Shown here: positions 8,645 to 19,583 of the stretch, one piece after another
Numbering within the stretch: the stretch's first letter is position 1
Layout of the letters: each line of letters starts with the position of its first letter
Assembly (NCBI GenBank): GCA_963797485.1
Contig: CAWCPF010000001.1
Coordinates: 124,001 to 188,000, forward strand
Direction of reading: 5' to 3'
Length of the DNA stretch: 64,000 bases
Origin: CAWAND01 sp963797485
Lineage (GTDB): Bacteria > Chloroflexota > Anaerolineae > Anaerolineales > E44-bin32
Notes under the pieces: model-generated
The model's input: the letters and a program-made list of their open reading frames with translations, nothing else
What the model was told of the DNA's origin: nothing
The model's database searches: none
Translations under genes and position numbers: made by a program

Positions 8645-10369
8645 TCACTGCCGCCCAGCCCGCCAGGCCTCGAAATCACGTAGTCCCAGAGCGTTGACGA
8701 CGTCGTTCGGCTCCACCCAGGCGCGGCGCGCCGTCCCGATCCCGTACTGCCTGAGGGGAAAATGATCCGTATGGTGAGCATCGGTGTTGATCGCCAGCTT
8801 GCAACCCACTTCGACGGCTCGCCGCGCGTGCACGTCGTTCAGATCCAAGCGTTCAGGGTTGGCGTTGATCTCGAGCACCACGCCTTCTTCGGCCGCGGCG
8901 GCGAATACGGCTTCAAGATCCAAATCCGCCGGCTCGCGCGAGCCGATCAAGCGCCCAGTCAAATGCCCGATCACATCGACATGCGGGTTGCGGATCGCGC
9001 TGAGCACGCGCTGGGTGACCTTCTCTCGACTCTGGCGCAGGGATGTGTGAACAGAGGCGACCACCAGATCCAGCTCCTCCAGCACTTCGTCCGGATAGTC
9101 CAATTTGCCGCCGGCAAGAATCTCGACCTCCGATCCTTGATACAGACGGAAGGACTTGCCCAGCTTCTTCTGCAGCTTGGCGATGTGCTGGCGCTGCTCT
9201 CTCAATCGTTCGATCGACAGTCCGTTGGTAACCCCCAGGCTTCGAGAGTGGTCGGTGATGACCAGGTACTCGAGCCCGGCTTGTCTGGCGCCACGCGCCA
9301 TCTGATCCAGGGTCTGCTGGCCGTCGGACCAATCCGTGTGGGCATGCAGCTCGCCGCGAATCGCCTCGAGCGTGATCAAGTCCGGCAGCGCATGATCACG
9401 GGCAGCCTCGATCTCTCCCCGGTCCTCGCGCAGCTCGGGAGGGATCCAAGGCAGGTCCAAAGTCTCATACAGATCCTCTTCGCGCGCACACAGGATTTCG
9501 CTTTCGTCCATGCGCTTGAACCCGTGCTCGGATAGCGAAAGTTCTGCCTTAAGGGCCAGTTCCCTGAGCCGGACATTGTGTTCCTTGGACCCGGTAGCGT
9601 ACTGCAGCGCCGAGCCGAACCTCTCGGGAGGATGGACCCAGACCTGCACGCGCAGGCCGTTGTTCAGCTCAACACTGGATTTGGTGTCCCCCTGCCCCAA
9701 CACCCGGCCAACCTCGGGAAAGCTCACAAAGGCCTGCATGACCGCCTTGGCGTCGGCGGCGGCCACGAGCAAGTCAAGATCCCCCACGGTCTCTCGCCAG
9801 CGTCGCAGGCTCCCGGCGGCCTCGGCCTGACGGACGCCTTTGACCTGGCGCAGCCGCTCAAGCAAGTCGTCGGCCGTGGGCCATGCCATTCCAACCGATA
9901 CCCGACCGGTCTGCCGGCCTCGATACGCCTGGATGCTTTCAAGGATTCGAGCCTCGGAGCGAGGGCCCATGCCTTCGAGTTTTTGGAGCTTTCCGGCCTT
10001 GGCGGCCTTTTCCAATCCAGCCAGGGTCTTGATGCCGAGTTCACGGTAGAACATGGCGGCTTTCTTGGGGCCCACATCTCCGACCTTGAGCAGGTCCACC
10101 AGGCCGATTGGCACTTCCTTTTTCAGATCCTCGTAGTAACGCATCTTGCCAAGACCCAGAAGTTCGTCGATCTTGTTGGCAATCGCCTCACCCACACCGG
10201 GTATCGACTTGAGCTGACCCTCACGCCAAAGCTCCTCGACCCCGCGTGCCTGGGCGCGGATCAATTCTGCGGCCTTCCGATAGGCCAATGTCCGGTAGAT
10301 GCTCTCGCCCTTGATGGAAAGAAGGTCGGCGATGTCGTCGAACACCGCGGCCACTTCTTGGTTCTTCAA
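8645..10369 (-). CDS. polX: DNA polymerase/3'-5' exonuclease PolX
   Basis: 574 residues, full length for bacterial PolX. The N-terminal half (about 1-320) is a family X polymerase with helix-hairpin-helix segments (LKSIPGVGEAIANKIDELL, LQKLEGMGPRSEARIL), the active-site pair in GDLDLLVA and the distal ALQYATGSKEHNVRLR. The C-terminal PHP domain (about 335-574) supplies metal-dependent exonuclease activity: HAHTDWSDG, VITDHSRS, EVEILAGG, VIGHLTGR and INTDAHHTD. The role is gap filling in base excision repair. The TTG start at 10367-10369 has AAGGAGG six bases upstream and gives the standard N-terminus. Confidence 0.93.
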   Translation of the reverse strand: MKNQEVAAVFDDIADLLSIKGESIYRTLAYRKAAELIRAQARGVEELWREGQLKSIPGVGEAIANKIDELLGLGKMRYYEDLKKEVPIGLVDLLKVGDVGPKKAAMFYRELGIKTLAGLEKAAKAGKLQKLEGMGPRSEARILESIQAYRGRQTGRVSVGMAWPTADDLLERLRQVKGVRQAEAAGSLRRWRETVGDLDLLVAAADAKAVMQAFVSFPEVGRVLGQGDTKSSVELNNGLRVQVWVHPPERFGSALQYATGSKEHNVRLRELALKAELSLSEHGFKRMDESEILCAREEDLYETLDLPWIPPELREDRGEIEAARDHALPDLITLEAIRGELHAHTDWSDGQQTLDQMARGARQAGLEYLVITDHSRSLGVTNGLSIERLREQRQHIAKLQKKLGKSFRLYQGSEVEILAGGKLDYPDEVLEELDLVVASVHTSLRQSREKVTQRVLSAIRNPHVDVIGHLTGRLIGSREPADLDLEAVFAAAAEEGVVLEINANPERLDLNDVHARRAVEVGCKLAINTDAHHTDHFPLRQYGIGTARRAWVEPNDVVNALGLRDFEAWRAGRQ

Positions 10370-10379
10370 CCTGGCCTCC

Positions 10380-11012
10380 TTATCTGGGAGCCCGTTGTGC
10401 GAACAGTTGACTAACCTTCCACCATGTCCCGTCAGTGATGACGGCCAGGCCGGTGAATCGGAAGTCGGGGTCGAGCATGTTGGCCCGGTGAGACGGGCTG
10501 TCGAACCATGCGTCCGCCACCTGGTCGACAAGCTGGCCCACAGCCGCATTGCTCGAAAACAGGTTTTCGGCGACCCTGCCTGTGAAGCCCGCCGACTTGA
10601 GCAAGGGGCCGGCGAGATCATCTCCGGTGGCCGGATCGGTGTGGCCGAAGTATCCCCGAGCCGTCATGTCCTCAACCCGAAGCTGGCTGATGCGGGTGAG
10701 TTCCGGCAGGGTTTGCAGCGGTTGAAGCCCGGCTTCGACCCGGCGGCGGTTCACGGCCACCAGCAGCTGATCGGCGATGCCTGCCAACTCGGTAGCCCGC
10801 TGGCTGAGGCCGGAGGCCGAAAGTTCACTCTCAAGCGTGGCGGCGAGATCGGGCCCCAAGTCCGTGGCCCGCGGCCGCGGCGACGGAGCAGCCGGTTGGA
10901 AGGCCGTGGATGTCGGCGTGCCAACCGGCGGACTGGGCGCGCCCGGCGATCCAGCGCAGGCCGTCAAGATCAGCGCCCCCAACGTCAACCATGCCCAAGA
11001 CCCTCGCCGCAT
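10380..11012 (-). CDS. CAP (SCP/PR1) domain lipoprotein
   Basis: 210 residues. The N-terminus MRRGSWAWLTLGALILTACA is a lipoprotein signal with lipobox LTAC, followed by a Pro/Ser/Thr-rich linker. The C-terminal ~130 residues form a CAP domain: MTARGYFGHTDPATGD and VAENLFSS carry the His/Glu pairs, and SPSHRANMLDPDFRFTGLAV is the canonical SHRxNML motif. Related bacterial CAP proteins are secreted; their activity is poorly defined. The start has GGAGG upstream and lies about 20 bases from a consensus TATAAT. The stop is 11 bp before the polX start, so the two are probably cotranscribed. Confidence 0.88.
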   Translation of the reverse strand: MRRGSWAWLTLGALILTACAGSPGAPSPPVGTPTSTAFQPAAPSPRPRATDLGPDLAATLESELSASGLSQRATELAGIADQLLVAVNRRRVEAGLQPLQTLPELTRISQLRVEDMTARGYFGHTDPATGDDLAGPLLKSAGFTGRVAENLFSSNAAVGQLVDQVADAWFDSPSHRANMLDPDFRFTGLAVITDGTWWKVSQLFAQRAPR

Positions 11013-11031
11013 TCCGGCCGCCTCCGGACCG

Positions 11032-11037
11032 ATTATA
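11032..11037 (-). promoter_or_regulatory. TATAAT -10 box for the CAP lipoprotein gene
   Basis: On the minus strand this is a perfect TATAAT, placed so that transcription would start about 10 bases before the CAP gene ribosome site. No good -35 hexamer is visible 16-18 bp upstream. It would drive CAP and polX. Confidence 0.45.
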
Positions 11038-11193
11038 CTCACGGCTTGTCGGTCCCAGAGACACGGCCCGAAGCCGGCAGCTGTGCTATGCTTGTCGCCG
11101 TCGCATTTGGCGGCCGCGGCCTCGGACCGGGCATCCCACACGCCGGAACCCGCCTAGGCCGATCATCCGATCTTTGTGGCGGAGTAGCCCAGG

Positions 11194-11577
11194 ATGGCGG
11201 ATAGCCAGCCGCTGCAGCCCACGGTTGTGTATGTCGTTGATAACCACCCGCTCGACCTGCCGGGTAAACGCCGCGCCTTCAATTGGCTCGAGGCGGCCGA
11301 CCACATGCCTGACCCCCTGGAGGCATGGTTGGGCCCGTACCAACCCGAGACGGTCACGTGGATCCGCGACCACAAACCGGGCGGGCCGGGCTGGAAAAGG
11401 CTGATCGACGGCCTGGAGTCCATGCAGATCGCCCGTGTCGTCACCCACCTGGCCCAACTGAGCGGCGTTCAACGGCAATTGTTGATTGCGCTCTGCGCTC
11501 AGGCCGGCACGCAGCTGATCACGCCAGGTGATGCCGGCCGCAACATGGCGGAAGGCGATCGCCGTACAGGGCCTTGA
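11194..11577 (+). CDS. unknown protein with faint resolvase-like pattern
   Basis: 127 residues, not recognised with certainty. The middle (about 70-112, LIDGLESMQIARVVTHLAQL then LCAQAGTQLITP) weakly recalls the helix-strand pattern of serine-recombinase N-terminal domains, but no catalytic Ser motif is seen. It starts about 10 bases after a weak ribosome site and is followed 24 bp later by the PHP gene on the same strand. Codon use matches neighbours. Function unknown. Confidence 0.5.
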   Translation: MADSQPLQPTVVYVVDNHPLDLPGKRRAFNWLEAADHMPDPLEAWLGPYQPETVTWIRDHKPGGPGWKRLIDGLESMQIARVVTHLAQLSGVQRQLLIALCAQAGTQLITPGDAGRNMAEGDRRTGP

Positions 11578-11601
11578 CCCCCTCCGAGAGTTGACGGGCA
11601 G

Positions 11602-12660
11602 GTGGCAATCCACGAGCTGATCGGCAACCTGCACGCCCATACGACCTACTCCGACGGAGTCGGCGGTCACCAAGACGTGGCCGTCGCAGCCCTGCAGGCC
11701 GGGCTGGATTTTGTCGCCACGACTGACCACAACGTCTACGTGGATGGCGTGGACGGTTATCGCTACCTGGGCGATCGCCGGGTCTTGCTGCTGGCCGCAG
11801 AGGAAATCCACGATGCCGACCGGCAGCCCCAACGCAACCACCTGTTGGCCTACGAAACGCGCCGGGAGCTGGCGACGCTGGCCACCTCACCGCAACGCCT
11901 GATCCATGCGATCGATAAGGCCGGCGGGTTGTCCTTTCTGGCGCATCCCATGGATCCCCCAGCGCCCATCCTGAATGAAGATTCCCTGGGCTGGGAGAGC
12001 TGGGAAGTCGAAGGCTACACCGGCATGGAAATCTGGAACTTCATGTCGGAGTACAAGACTCATCTGACGTCTTGGCCGGCCGCCATCTACTATGCCTACC
12101 GCCCGGATCTGATCCCGATGGGGCCCAACCGCCACACGCTGGGACGCTGGGACAGGCTGCTGGCCGAGGGCCGGCGCATAGTCGGGATTGGCGGCGCCGA
12201 CGCGCATGCGTGGCCAATCCGCCTCGGGCCGCTGCGGCGGGTGGTGTTTCCCTACGCTTATCTGTTCAAGTCGGTGGGCACACACGTCCTGGTCGAGGCG
12301 CCCCTGTCGGGCGAGGTCGAATCCGACCGCAGCGCCATCTTCGGCGGCCTGCGCGCCGGACGGGCGTTCGTGGCCAACGACCGCCTGGCGCCGGCGCGCG
12401 GTTTCCGGTTCACCGCCCAGTCCAGCCGCGGAGTGCATGAGATGGGCGCCAGCCTCGCCTCCGGCTTCGGCGTGACCCTGCAGGTCCGTCTGCCGGAGCC
12501 AGCCGAGGTGCGTTTGATCCACGCCGGCCAAGTCGTCCGCCAGTGGGCCGCCACCGCCCACGCCGTGGCCATGGTCAACGCGGCGGGCGCCTACCGGGTC
12601 GAGGTGTCGCTCCGGGGGCGCGGCTGGATCTTCAGCAACCCGATCTACCTGACCCCCTGA
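11602..12660 (+). CDS. PHP-domain metal-dependent phosphoesterase
   Basis: 352 residues, GTG start. The first ~215 residues form a PHP domain: NLHAHTTYSDG, FVATTDHN, a conserved EEI, FLAHPMDPP and GGADAHAW supply the metal-binding His/Asp/Glu set. The C-terminal ~120 residues form a beta-rich domain seen in CehA/McbA-type hydrolases. It probably hydrolyses a phosphoester; the substrate is unknown. The ribosome site is weak. The gene converges on the epimerase gene, with their 3' ends overlapping by 29 bp. Confidence 0.85.
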   Translation: MAIHELIGNLHAHTTYSDGVGGHQDVAVAALQAGLDFVATTDHNVYVDGVDGYRYLGDRRVLLLAAEEIHDADRQPQRNHLLAYETRRELATLATSPQRLIHAIDKAGGLSFLAHPMDPPAPILNEDSLGWESWEVEGYTGMEIWNFMSEYKTHLTSWPAAIYYAYRPDLIPMGPNRHTLGRWDRLLAEGRRIVGIGGADAHAWPIRLGPLRRVVFPYAYLFKSVGTHVLVEAPLSGEVESDRSAIFGGLRAGRAFVANDRLAPARGFRFTAQSSRGVHEMGASLASGFGVTLQVRLPEPAEVRLIHAGQVVRQWAATAHAVAMVNAAGAYRVEVSLRGRGWIFSNPIYLTP

Positions 12661-13636
12661 AGCCCCGCCGATCCACTTTGTGATGTTTTTCACAAGAGTG
12701 CCAGACCCTGCTCAGAGAGTTCGGGTACGCGAGCTCAGGCAGGAGCTCAGCCTTCATCCTGCGGGTGTCCATGGCATGGTCCACTTGGGCCAAGCGCATG
12801 AGGTCGCGAGTGAGGGGTGCCGGGGTATGCAGCGCCCAGGCGGCGGCCTCCGCCGCCCAGGCCGCGGCCATGAACGCCGGGCCGGGCAACCGCCACGCAC
12901 GGCGCGTCCCCCAATGGTCCGCCAGCCGATCCAGGCAAGCCTGCAGAGTCTCGGGCTGATCATCCCCCAGGGGGTAGATGCCGGCCAGCCCCGGCAGGCG
13001 AACGGCATTGGCCAGCCCGCGGACAAAATCGGTGATCGAGATGAGGTGAAACCACGTCGGCTGCGGCCAGACGGCCATCAGGCCATGGGTCAGCAACCAG
13101 CGGGCGGATTCGATCAGCTTTACGCCGGGGCCATAAACGGTCCCCGATCGAATCACGACCGCCTCGAATCCGGGGCCACCGGCGGCCAGCAGGTTCTTCT
13201 CGGCCTCCAGGCGCGTGAGAGCATGCAGACTGACGGGGCGGCCGTCTAGCTGGCCCATCTCCGGGTGATCGGGTGTCGTCGGACCCACAACCTGAGGGAA
13301 GGACACAAACACCAGCCGCCCGACCCCAGCCTGACGCGCCGCCTGGGTGAGGTTGTGCAGATAGGCGATGTTGGTTTGCGCCAGGAAGGTGGACGGCCTG
13401 GACACAAACAGCCTGCCCGCCAGGTGCACCGCCGCGTCCACTCCGGCCATGGCCGGCCCGAGAGTGTGAGGGTGAGGCCAGATCCGACTGCACCGCATGG
13501 ACTTGCGGTCGCGAACCAGGTCCGGGGCCAGCGGCCGGCGATGCCACATCAAAGTCAGGTCGAAGCCATCTTCGAGAAGGTGGCGGGCGAGCATGCCTCC
13601 CAAGTTGCCGGCCGCCCCACTGATCAGGACGCGCAT
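12632..13636 (-). CDS. NAD(P)-dependent epimerase/dehydratase (extended SDR)
   Basis: 334 residues. Extended short-chain dehydrogenase fold with the N-terminal MRVLISGAAGNLGGMLA dinucleotide site (TGxxGxxG form), DAAVHLAG, and the conserved arginine strand VVIRSGTVYGPG. The classical YxxxK is not intact (HALTRLEAEKNLL), so catalysis may differ or be lost. GGAGG precedes the start. The 3' end overlaps the convergent PHP gene, and the last codons include an 18-bp palindrome (12678-12695), so the true C-terminus could be shorter. Sugar or isoprenoid-quinone substrates are possible; specificity unknown. Confidence 0.8.
   Translation of the reverse strand: MRVLISGAAGNLGGMLARHLLEDGFDLTLMWHRRPLAPDLVRDRKSMRCSRIWPHPHTLGPAMAGVDAAVHLAGRLFVSRPSTFLAQTNIAYLHNLTQAARQAGVGRLVFVSFPQVVGPTTPDHPEMGQLDGRPVSLHALTRLEAEKNLLAAGGPGFEAVVIRSGTVYGPGVKLIESARWLLTHGLMAVWPQPTWFHLISITDFVRGLANAVRLPGLAGIYPLGDDQPETLQACLDRLADHWGTRRAWRLPGPAFMAAAWAAEAAAWALHTPAPLTRDLMRLAQVDHAMDTRRMKAELLPELAYPNSLSRVWHSCEKHHKVDRRGFRGSGRSGC
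12678..12695. promoter_or_regulatory. TGTGA-N6-TCACA palindrome, copy 1 (CRP/Rex-like site)
   Basis: Reads TTGTGATGTTTTTCACAA, one mismatch from TTGTGAA-N4-TTCACAA. It lies 18 bp after the PHP stop and inside the 3' end of the epimerase frame, not at a promoter. Three other copies occur in the window (25202, 41309, 59746). The pattern fits both Rex (NADH sensor) and CRP/FNR family operators. Confidence 0.45.
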
Positions 13637-13737
13637 CCAAGCCTCCACTCAAACATCAGGCCAGGCGTCTGCGGCGCAAGGCAGGCCGATGGTAAAATGG
13701 TCGCCGTCCACATCCGAGCTCCAGCCCAGGCAAACAA

Positions 13738-15790
<2,053 letters not shown>

Positions 15791-15795
15791 AGCCC

Positions 15796-15813
15796 GCGGC
15801 CTGGTTAGGCCGC
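15796..15813 (+). terminator. hairpin after uvrB
   Basis: Perfect 7-bp stem (GCGGCCT / AGGCCGC) with a GGTT loop beginning 6 bases after the uvrB stop. No U-tract follows, so termination efficiency is uncertain. Confidence 0.4.
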
Positions 15814-15894
15814 ATCCACGCGCGCATACCGGGGCTTTCCCAAGAAGGGACGGCCCCTATTCATTTCACCTCAATCCTCCCCCCAAGCTGGCGT

Positions 15895-16041
15895 CGAACG
15901 GATTCGGACTGCCACGTCCCTTGGCGACATCCGGGGGGTCACGATCGTCGTCCCATGCATTGATGGCCGGCGCCGTCGCCCTCACCCGTCTGCCCCCGCT
16001 CCATCTTGGATGTTCCCCATCGCTCGCTGTCCTGGCGAAGA
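15895..16041 (-). repeat. interspersed intergenic repeat, copy C
   Basis: Read on the minus strand, this stretch aligns by eye with 34349-34492 and 61379-61518 (plus). Shared blocks in order are CGCCAGGACA, GGGGGC followed by GGGTGAGG-like sequence, and GACGTGGC followed by TCCGAAT. Identity is roughly 60-70 percent over ~145 bp. No convincing reading frame. It fills most of the gap between uvrB and the small frame at 16150. Confidence 0.5.
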
Positions 16042-16149
16042 GACAGCCCCTTCTTCTTGGCGCACAGAATGTAAGGTGTCCGTAAAGCCGAAAACCCGGC
16101 CTTGTGAGGCATGATGAGATCAGACCCGTATGCGTGATTGGGGTATGTG

Positions 16150-16299
16150 ATGAAAAACCTCTTCTGCCGGTGTGGGTATTGTCGAAGGCAAAATCGCCGC
16201 CTGTGGTCCGGCCTGGTCAATCTGGTCTCGGCCATCCATTGGCTGATCTCACCCTACCCGGCGCAGTTCCCCGTGCGCGTCCCAGTCGAAAAGGAATAG
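16150..16299 (+). CDS. candidate small cysteine-rich protein
   Basis: 49 residues beginning MKNLFCRCGYCRRQ, then a hydrophobic stretch (LVNLVSAIHWLI) and a Pro/Val-rich end. Not recognised. It lies in the 700-bp gap after uvrB, and a strong intrinsic terminator follows 86 bases downstream, showing that something here is transcribed on this strand. The ribosome site is weak (GGGG, about 8 bases upstream). It could equally be a non-coding RNA. Confidence 0.3.
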   Translation: MKNLFCRCGYCRRQNRRLWSGLVNLVSAIHWLISPYPAQFPVRVPVEKE

Positions 16300-16384
16300 C
16301 CTGAAGATCGTCTCTGGGCTCGGGGTCCCCCTGAGCTTTGGCCTGCGAACATTTCCCGTCTGAACGATGCTTCGAGCACAGGCC

Positions 16385-16410
16385 AAGCCGCAGTCAATCG
16401 ACTGCGGCTT
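16385..16410 (+). terminator. strong intrinsic terminator
   Basis: Perfect 11-bp stem AAGCCGCAGTC / GACTGCGGCTT with an AATC loop, followed by CTCTTT. It ends whatever transcript crosses 16150-16384. It also lies inside the longest possible frame of the next gene, which argues that that gene starts downstream of it. Confidence 0.65.
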
Positions 16411-16498
16411 CTCTTTGAGCTCCGATATCTACACGAATTCGCAATGGTATGATGCTCGCCAGCGCGGAGTTGAATCCCTGACAAACCTCGACGGTCCA

Positions 16499-18259
16499 AT
16501 GCTCGTGCCCACCTCACCATCAGTCACCCCGACGGCCCAAGAGGCACCGCCCGTGGGTGCGCCAAGTTTTCCGGCGCTCGACAAGGCAGGTGATCCAGAA
16601 CCGCTGGCTGCGCTCGATCGGGCGCTGGCCGAGCTCTCGGCCCACAAGACCGAATGGGCGCACTTGCCGATCCCCGATCTGATCCAATTGCTGCGCACCG
16701 TCCGGGCCAACTACGCCGCCGCCGGCCAGGCATGGGTGGCGGCCTGCATGCAAGCCAAATCGCTCCAGAAAGACCGCTTCGCCGAAGGCGAGGAGTGGGT
16801 CGTGTTCTCGATGGGCCTGCGCGCCTTGACCTACCTCCTGCGCAGCCTGCGAGACATTGAAAGTACCGGTCGCCCGCGTGTGCCCGGCGGACTGCGGATC
16901 GACTCGTCCGGCCGAAGCGTGGCCCGAGTATTCCCGGTCGAGTGGACCGACCGGATTCTCTATCGCGGCATCACCGCCGATGTCTGGATGCGAGACGGCT
17001 TGACGCCCAAGCAGGTACTCGAAAATCAGGCCTGGGCCTATCGATCTGCCTCGGTCGGAAAGCTGTGTGTAGTTCTGGGCGCCGGCAACTTGTCGATCTT
17101 GCCGCTGCTCGACACGCTCGACCAGATGTTTGTCAAGCGCCGTGTGGTGGCCCTCAAGACCAATCCCGTGAGCGATTACCTGAACCCCTTGCTCCAAGAC
17201 ATTCTCGAACCGTTGGTTGAAGCCGGGTATCTTCGGATTCTGAAAGGCGGCGCGTCTGAAGGCCTGCACTTGACTCGACACCCAAGTGTCGACTGCATCC
17301 ACATGACCGGCTCGGACAAGACCTTTGGAAAGATCGTGTCCGGGGCCGATCCGGCTTCGCCTGCGCCTGCGCAATTCGACAAGACCATTTCCGCCGAACT
17401 CGGCAATGTGACCCCCCTGATCATTGTCCCCGGCCCGTGGTCGCAGGACGATATCCGGCACAAGGCCATCCAGTTGGCGTCGTGGCTGGCGATCAACGCC
17501 GGGTTCAACTGCCTGTCTCCCAGACTGGTCATCCAGCACGCCGGCTGGCCCCTTCGACCGGCTTTCCTAAGCGCGCTGGAAGACGTGCTGGCCAGGACCC
17601 CCACGCGCATGGCTTACTATCCAGGCGCCGCGGATCGGCAGGCTAACCTGGTCGCCACCCACGCCGGTGCCCGACAGTTGGGTTCGCCCGCACCGGGTCA
17701 TTTGCCCTGGACAGTGATCCCGAACGTCGATCCGGCGGACATGACCGAGCCCGCCTTTCGGAGCGAAGCCTTCTGCCCGGTACTGAGTGAAACCGCCCTG
17801 GAAGCTGAATCGACGGTTGAGTTCATCCGGCGATCGGTCGAATTTACCAACCAGCGCGTTTGGGGCACACTCGTGGTCAGCCTGTTTGTCCACCCCCGGA
17901 GCCTTGCGAATCCCGAAATCCGCGATGCCGTCCAGCGGGCCGTGGCTGATTTGCGCTACGGGACCGTTTGCGTGAACCTGCGGGGTGAGTACGGTTATTT
18001 TCCACTTGGCTCACCGTGGGGCGGCGCGCCCGGCAGCCCGCAGCACGACATTCAATCGGGGCTGGGGGTGATCAACAATCCGTTCATGTTCCGGGACAGC
18101 GTCAAGTCCGTCGTGTGGGGCCCATTCCGGCAGTGGCCGGATCCGTTCAGCGTGACATCCAGCCGGCTCAGCCGTTTCGGGCCGGCCCTGACCGATTTCG
18201 TAACCCAGCCCTCCGCCGTGAGATTCGCCAGGGTCCTGTGGTCTGCCATGTTTGGCTGA
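16499..18259 (+). CDS. aldehyde dehydrogenase superfamily protein
   Basis: 586 residues from the ATG at 16499, longer than the usual ~480-500. The NAD-binding half shows VGKLCVVLGAGNLSILPLLD; the general base lies in SAELGNVTPLII (Glu of the LELGG-like motif) and the catalytic Cys in NAGFNCLSPRLV. An N-terminal ~130-residue helical extension precedes the domain. The late motif GTVCVNLRGEYGYFPLGSPW is atypical. Likely an acyl-CoA or fatty aldehyde reductase/dehydrogenase of the divergent group found in Chloroflexota and Actinobacteria (inference). The frame is open back to 16367, but a terminator hairpin lies there. It converges on the OsmC gene. Confidence 0.8.
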   Translation: MLVPTSPSVTPTAQEAPPVGAPSFPALDKAGDPEPLAALDRALAELSAHKTEWAHLPIPDLIQLLRTVRANYAAAGQAWVAACMQAKSLQKDRFAEGEEWVVFSMGLRALTYLLRSLRDIESTGRPRVPGGLRIDSSGRSVARVFPVEWTDRILYRGITADVWMRDGLTPKQVLENQAWAYRSASVGKLCVVLGAGNLSILPLLDTLDQMFVKRRVVALKTNPVSDYLNPLLQDILEPLVEAGYLRILKGGASEGLHLTRHPSVDCIHMTGSDKTFGKIVSGADPASPAPAQFDKTISAELGNVTPLIIVPGPWSQDDIRHKAIQLASWLAINAGFNCLSPRLVIQHAGWPLRPAFLSALEDVLARTPTRMAYYPGAADRQANLVATHAGARQLGSPAPGHLPWTVIPNVDPADMTEPAFRSEAFCPVLSETALEAESTVEFIRRSVEFTNQRVWGTLVVSLFVHPRSLANPEIRDAVQRAVADLRYGTVCVNLRGEYGYFPLGSPWGGAPGSPQHDIQSGLGVINNPFMFRDSVKSVVWGPFRQWPDPFSVTSSRLSRFGPALTDFVTQPSAVRFARVLWSAMFG

Positions 18260-18280
18260 CCTCTGATGAGGCGCGATCGG

Positions 18281-18712
18281 TCAGGCTTCCAACCGATACG
18301 ACGTCGTAATGGCGGCCGTCTTCTTAAACATGGCTGAGACCGAGCAGTACTTTCCCTCGGACAATTCGATGGCTCGTTCCACCGCTTGGCGCTCGACACC
18401 CTCCCCATAGATCACGTATTCGATATGGATTTCGGTGTACACATTGGGCGGGGTGTCCGCCTGCCGGCCGCTTGTAAGGACCTCCAGGCCGGTTACAGGT
18501 TGGCGTTTCTTCTGCAGAATGGAGATCACATCCATGCCGGTACAGCCGGCCAGCGCCACCAGCAGCAGGTCGGTTGGTTTGGCGGCCCGCGCCTCCTGCC
18601 CCGGCTCAGGCTGCGAGTCGAGTTTGAATTGAAAACCGGAATTGGTGGTGGCATCGAATTTCAGACCCTCCTGCCAGACCACCGTTCCACGTTTGAGCCC
18701 TTTGTCCGCCAA
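18281..18712 (-). CDS. OsmC/Ohr family peroxiredoxin-like protein
   Basis: 143 residues. Two redox cysteines occur in family positions, ALAGCTGMDVISILQKK and EGKYCSVSAM. OsmC proteins reduce organic hydroperoxides with a thiol partner; the YhfA-like subgroup is less well defined. A TTG start at 18712 lies six bases after AAGGAG; the TTG at 18718 has no spacing. The ORF ends convergently with the aldehyde dehydrogenase. Adjacent disulfide oxidoreductase and sigma genes suggest a redox-stress neighbourhood. Confidence 0.88.
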   Translation of the reverse strand: MADKGLKRGTVVWQEGLKFDATTNSGFQFKLDSQPEPGQEARAAKPTDLLLVALAGCTGMDVISILQKKRQPVTGLEVLTSGRQADTPPNVYTEIHIEYVIYGEGVERQAVERAIELSEGKYCSVSAMFKKTAAITTSYRLEA

Positions 18713-18797
18713 CGGCAACTCCTTTTTCGAACTCTGACCAGGTTCTCCGAATTCTAGTCCAGCCTGAAGGGCGGCGGCCAGTCCCGCAGGTGGCTTG

Positions 18798-19431
18798 TCA
18801 GCCGCCGGAGGCGGCCATCACGCGCTCAAGCAGCACTCGACTCAGGCACGCCGCCTTCCACGAAGTCGTGCTGATTGATCACCGTGCGGGGCACGCCCAT
18901 GACCCCGTGGCGTTGGGCCAGCTCCGGGAACTCCGTAGCCTCGACCATCTCAGCGCGGACAAACGGGCTCTCGAAGGCCATCTGGTGCGCCAGATGGACA
19001 GCTCCCGGACAGTACGGGCAGGTCGGGGTGACAAACACCTGCATATGAACCGGATGCGTCAGCCGGCTCAACGCGAGGCGCGCCTCCGAGCTGAGCCCGC
19101 TATCGCCTTCGCCCACCATCAAGATATCGTGCACCAGCGAGCTGAACTCGAACCCGGAGGGAATGCCCAGGTAGAAGATCCCGGCCACCTCCGGGTCGTC
19201 CGCACCGCTGCCCTGGATTTCCAGCAACGGCACGAGTTCCGTCGCCACGGCGTCCTCGTGGACCACGAGCTCGATGCGGCTGGACAGCGAGGCGACCTCT
19301 TCGACCAGCCGGCGCGTGTCTTCGCAAGTTGGGCAATCCACGCCGAGCTTCAGGTTGAGCCTTACGCCATGTTCGAGGCCGGCGAAGGCCTGAGTGAGGG
19401 ACTGTCGGTCTCGATCAGAAATAAGTGGCAT
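18798..19431 (-). CDS. protein disulfide oxidoreductase (glutaredoxin-like, two thioredoxin folds), C-terminus frameshifted
   Basis: 210 residues after correction. Two thioredoxin folds in tandem: the first carries CPTC at residues 33-36, the second CPYC at 138-141, with a cis-Pro in GVMGVPRTVIN. This is the PDO family, which shuffles disulfides in the cytosol. As sequenced the frame ends at 18826 after VPESSAA; one extra base near 18837 explains this, and its removal gives the expected final helix VLLERVMAASGG and a stop at 18798-18800. The change affects only the last dozen residues. Divergent base composition is not seen. Confidence 0.88.
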
Positions 19432-19583
19432 GCTGCCTCCATTGAGTCACAGGCCCGACGACATGCGCGCCCCCACGCGTCTTGCCCATCAGGCACTTTC
19501 TGGAGGATTAGATGCCGAGATCTCGAGAAGGTTACCGGCTGGTGATGTGGACAGGCCCCTGGCACGGGCCGAGGGGTCGAGGG

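Noticed and set aside
15939..16235. 98-residue minus-strand reading frame
   Set aside because: It overlaps the intergenic repeat, has an unprotein-like composition and no ribosome site.
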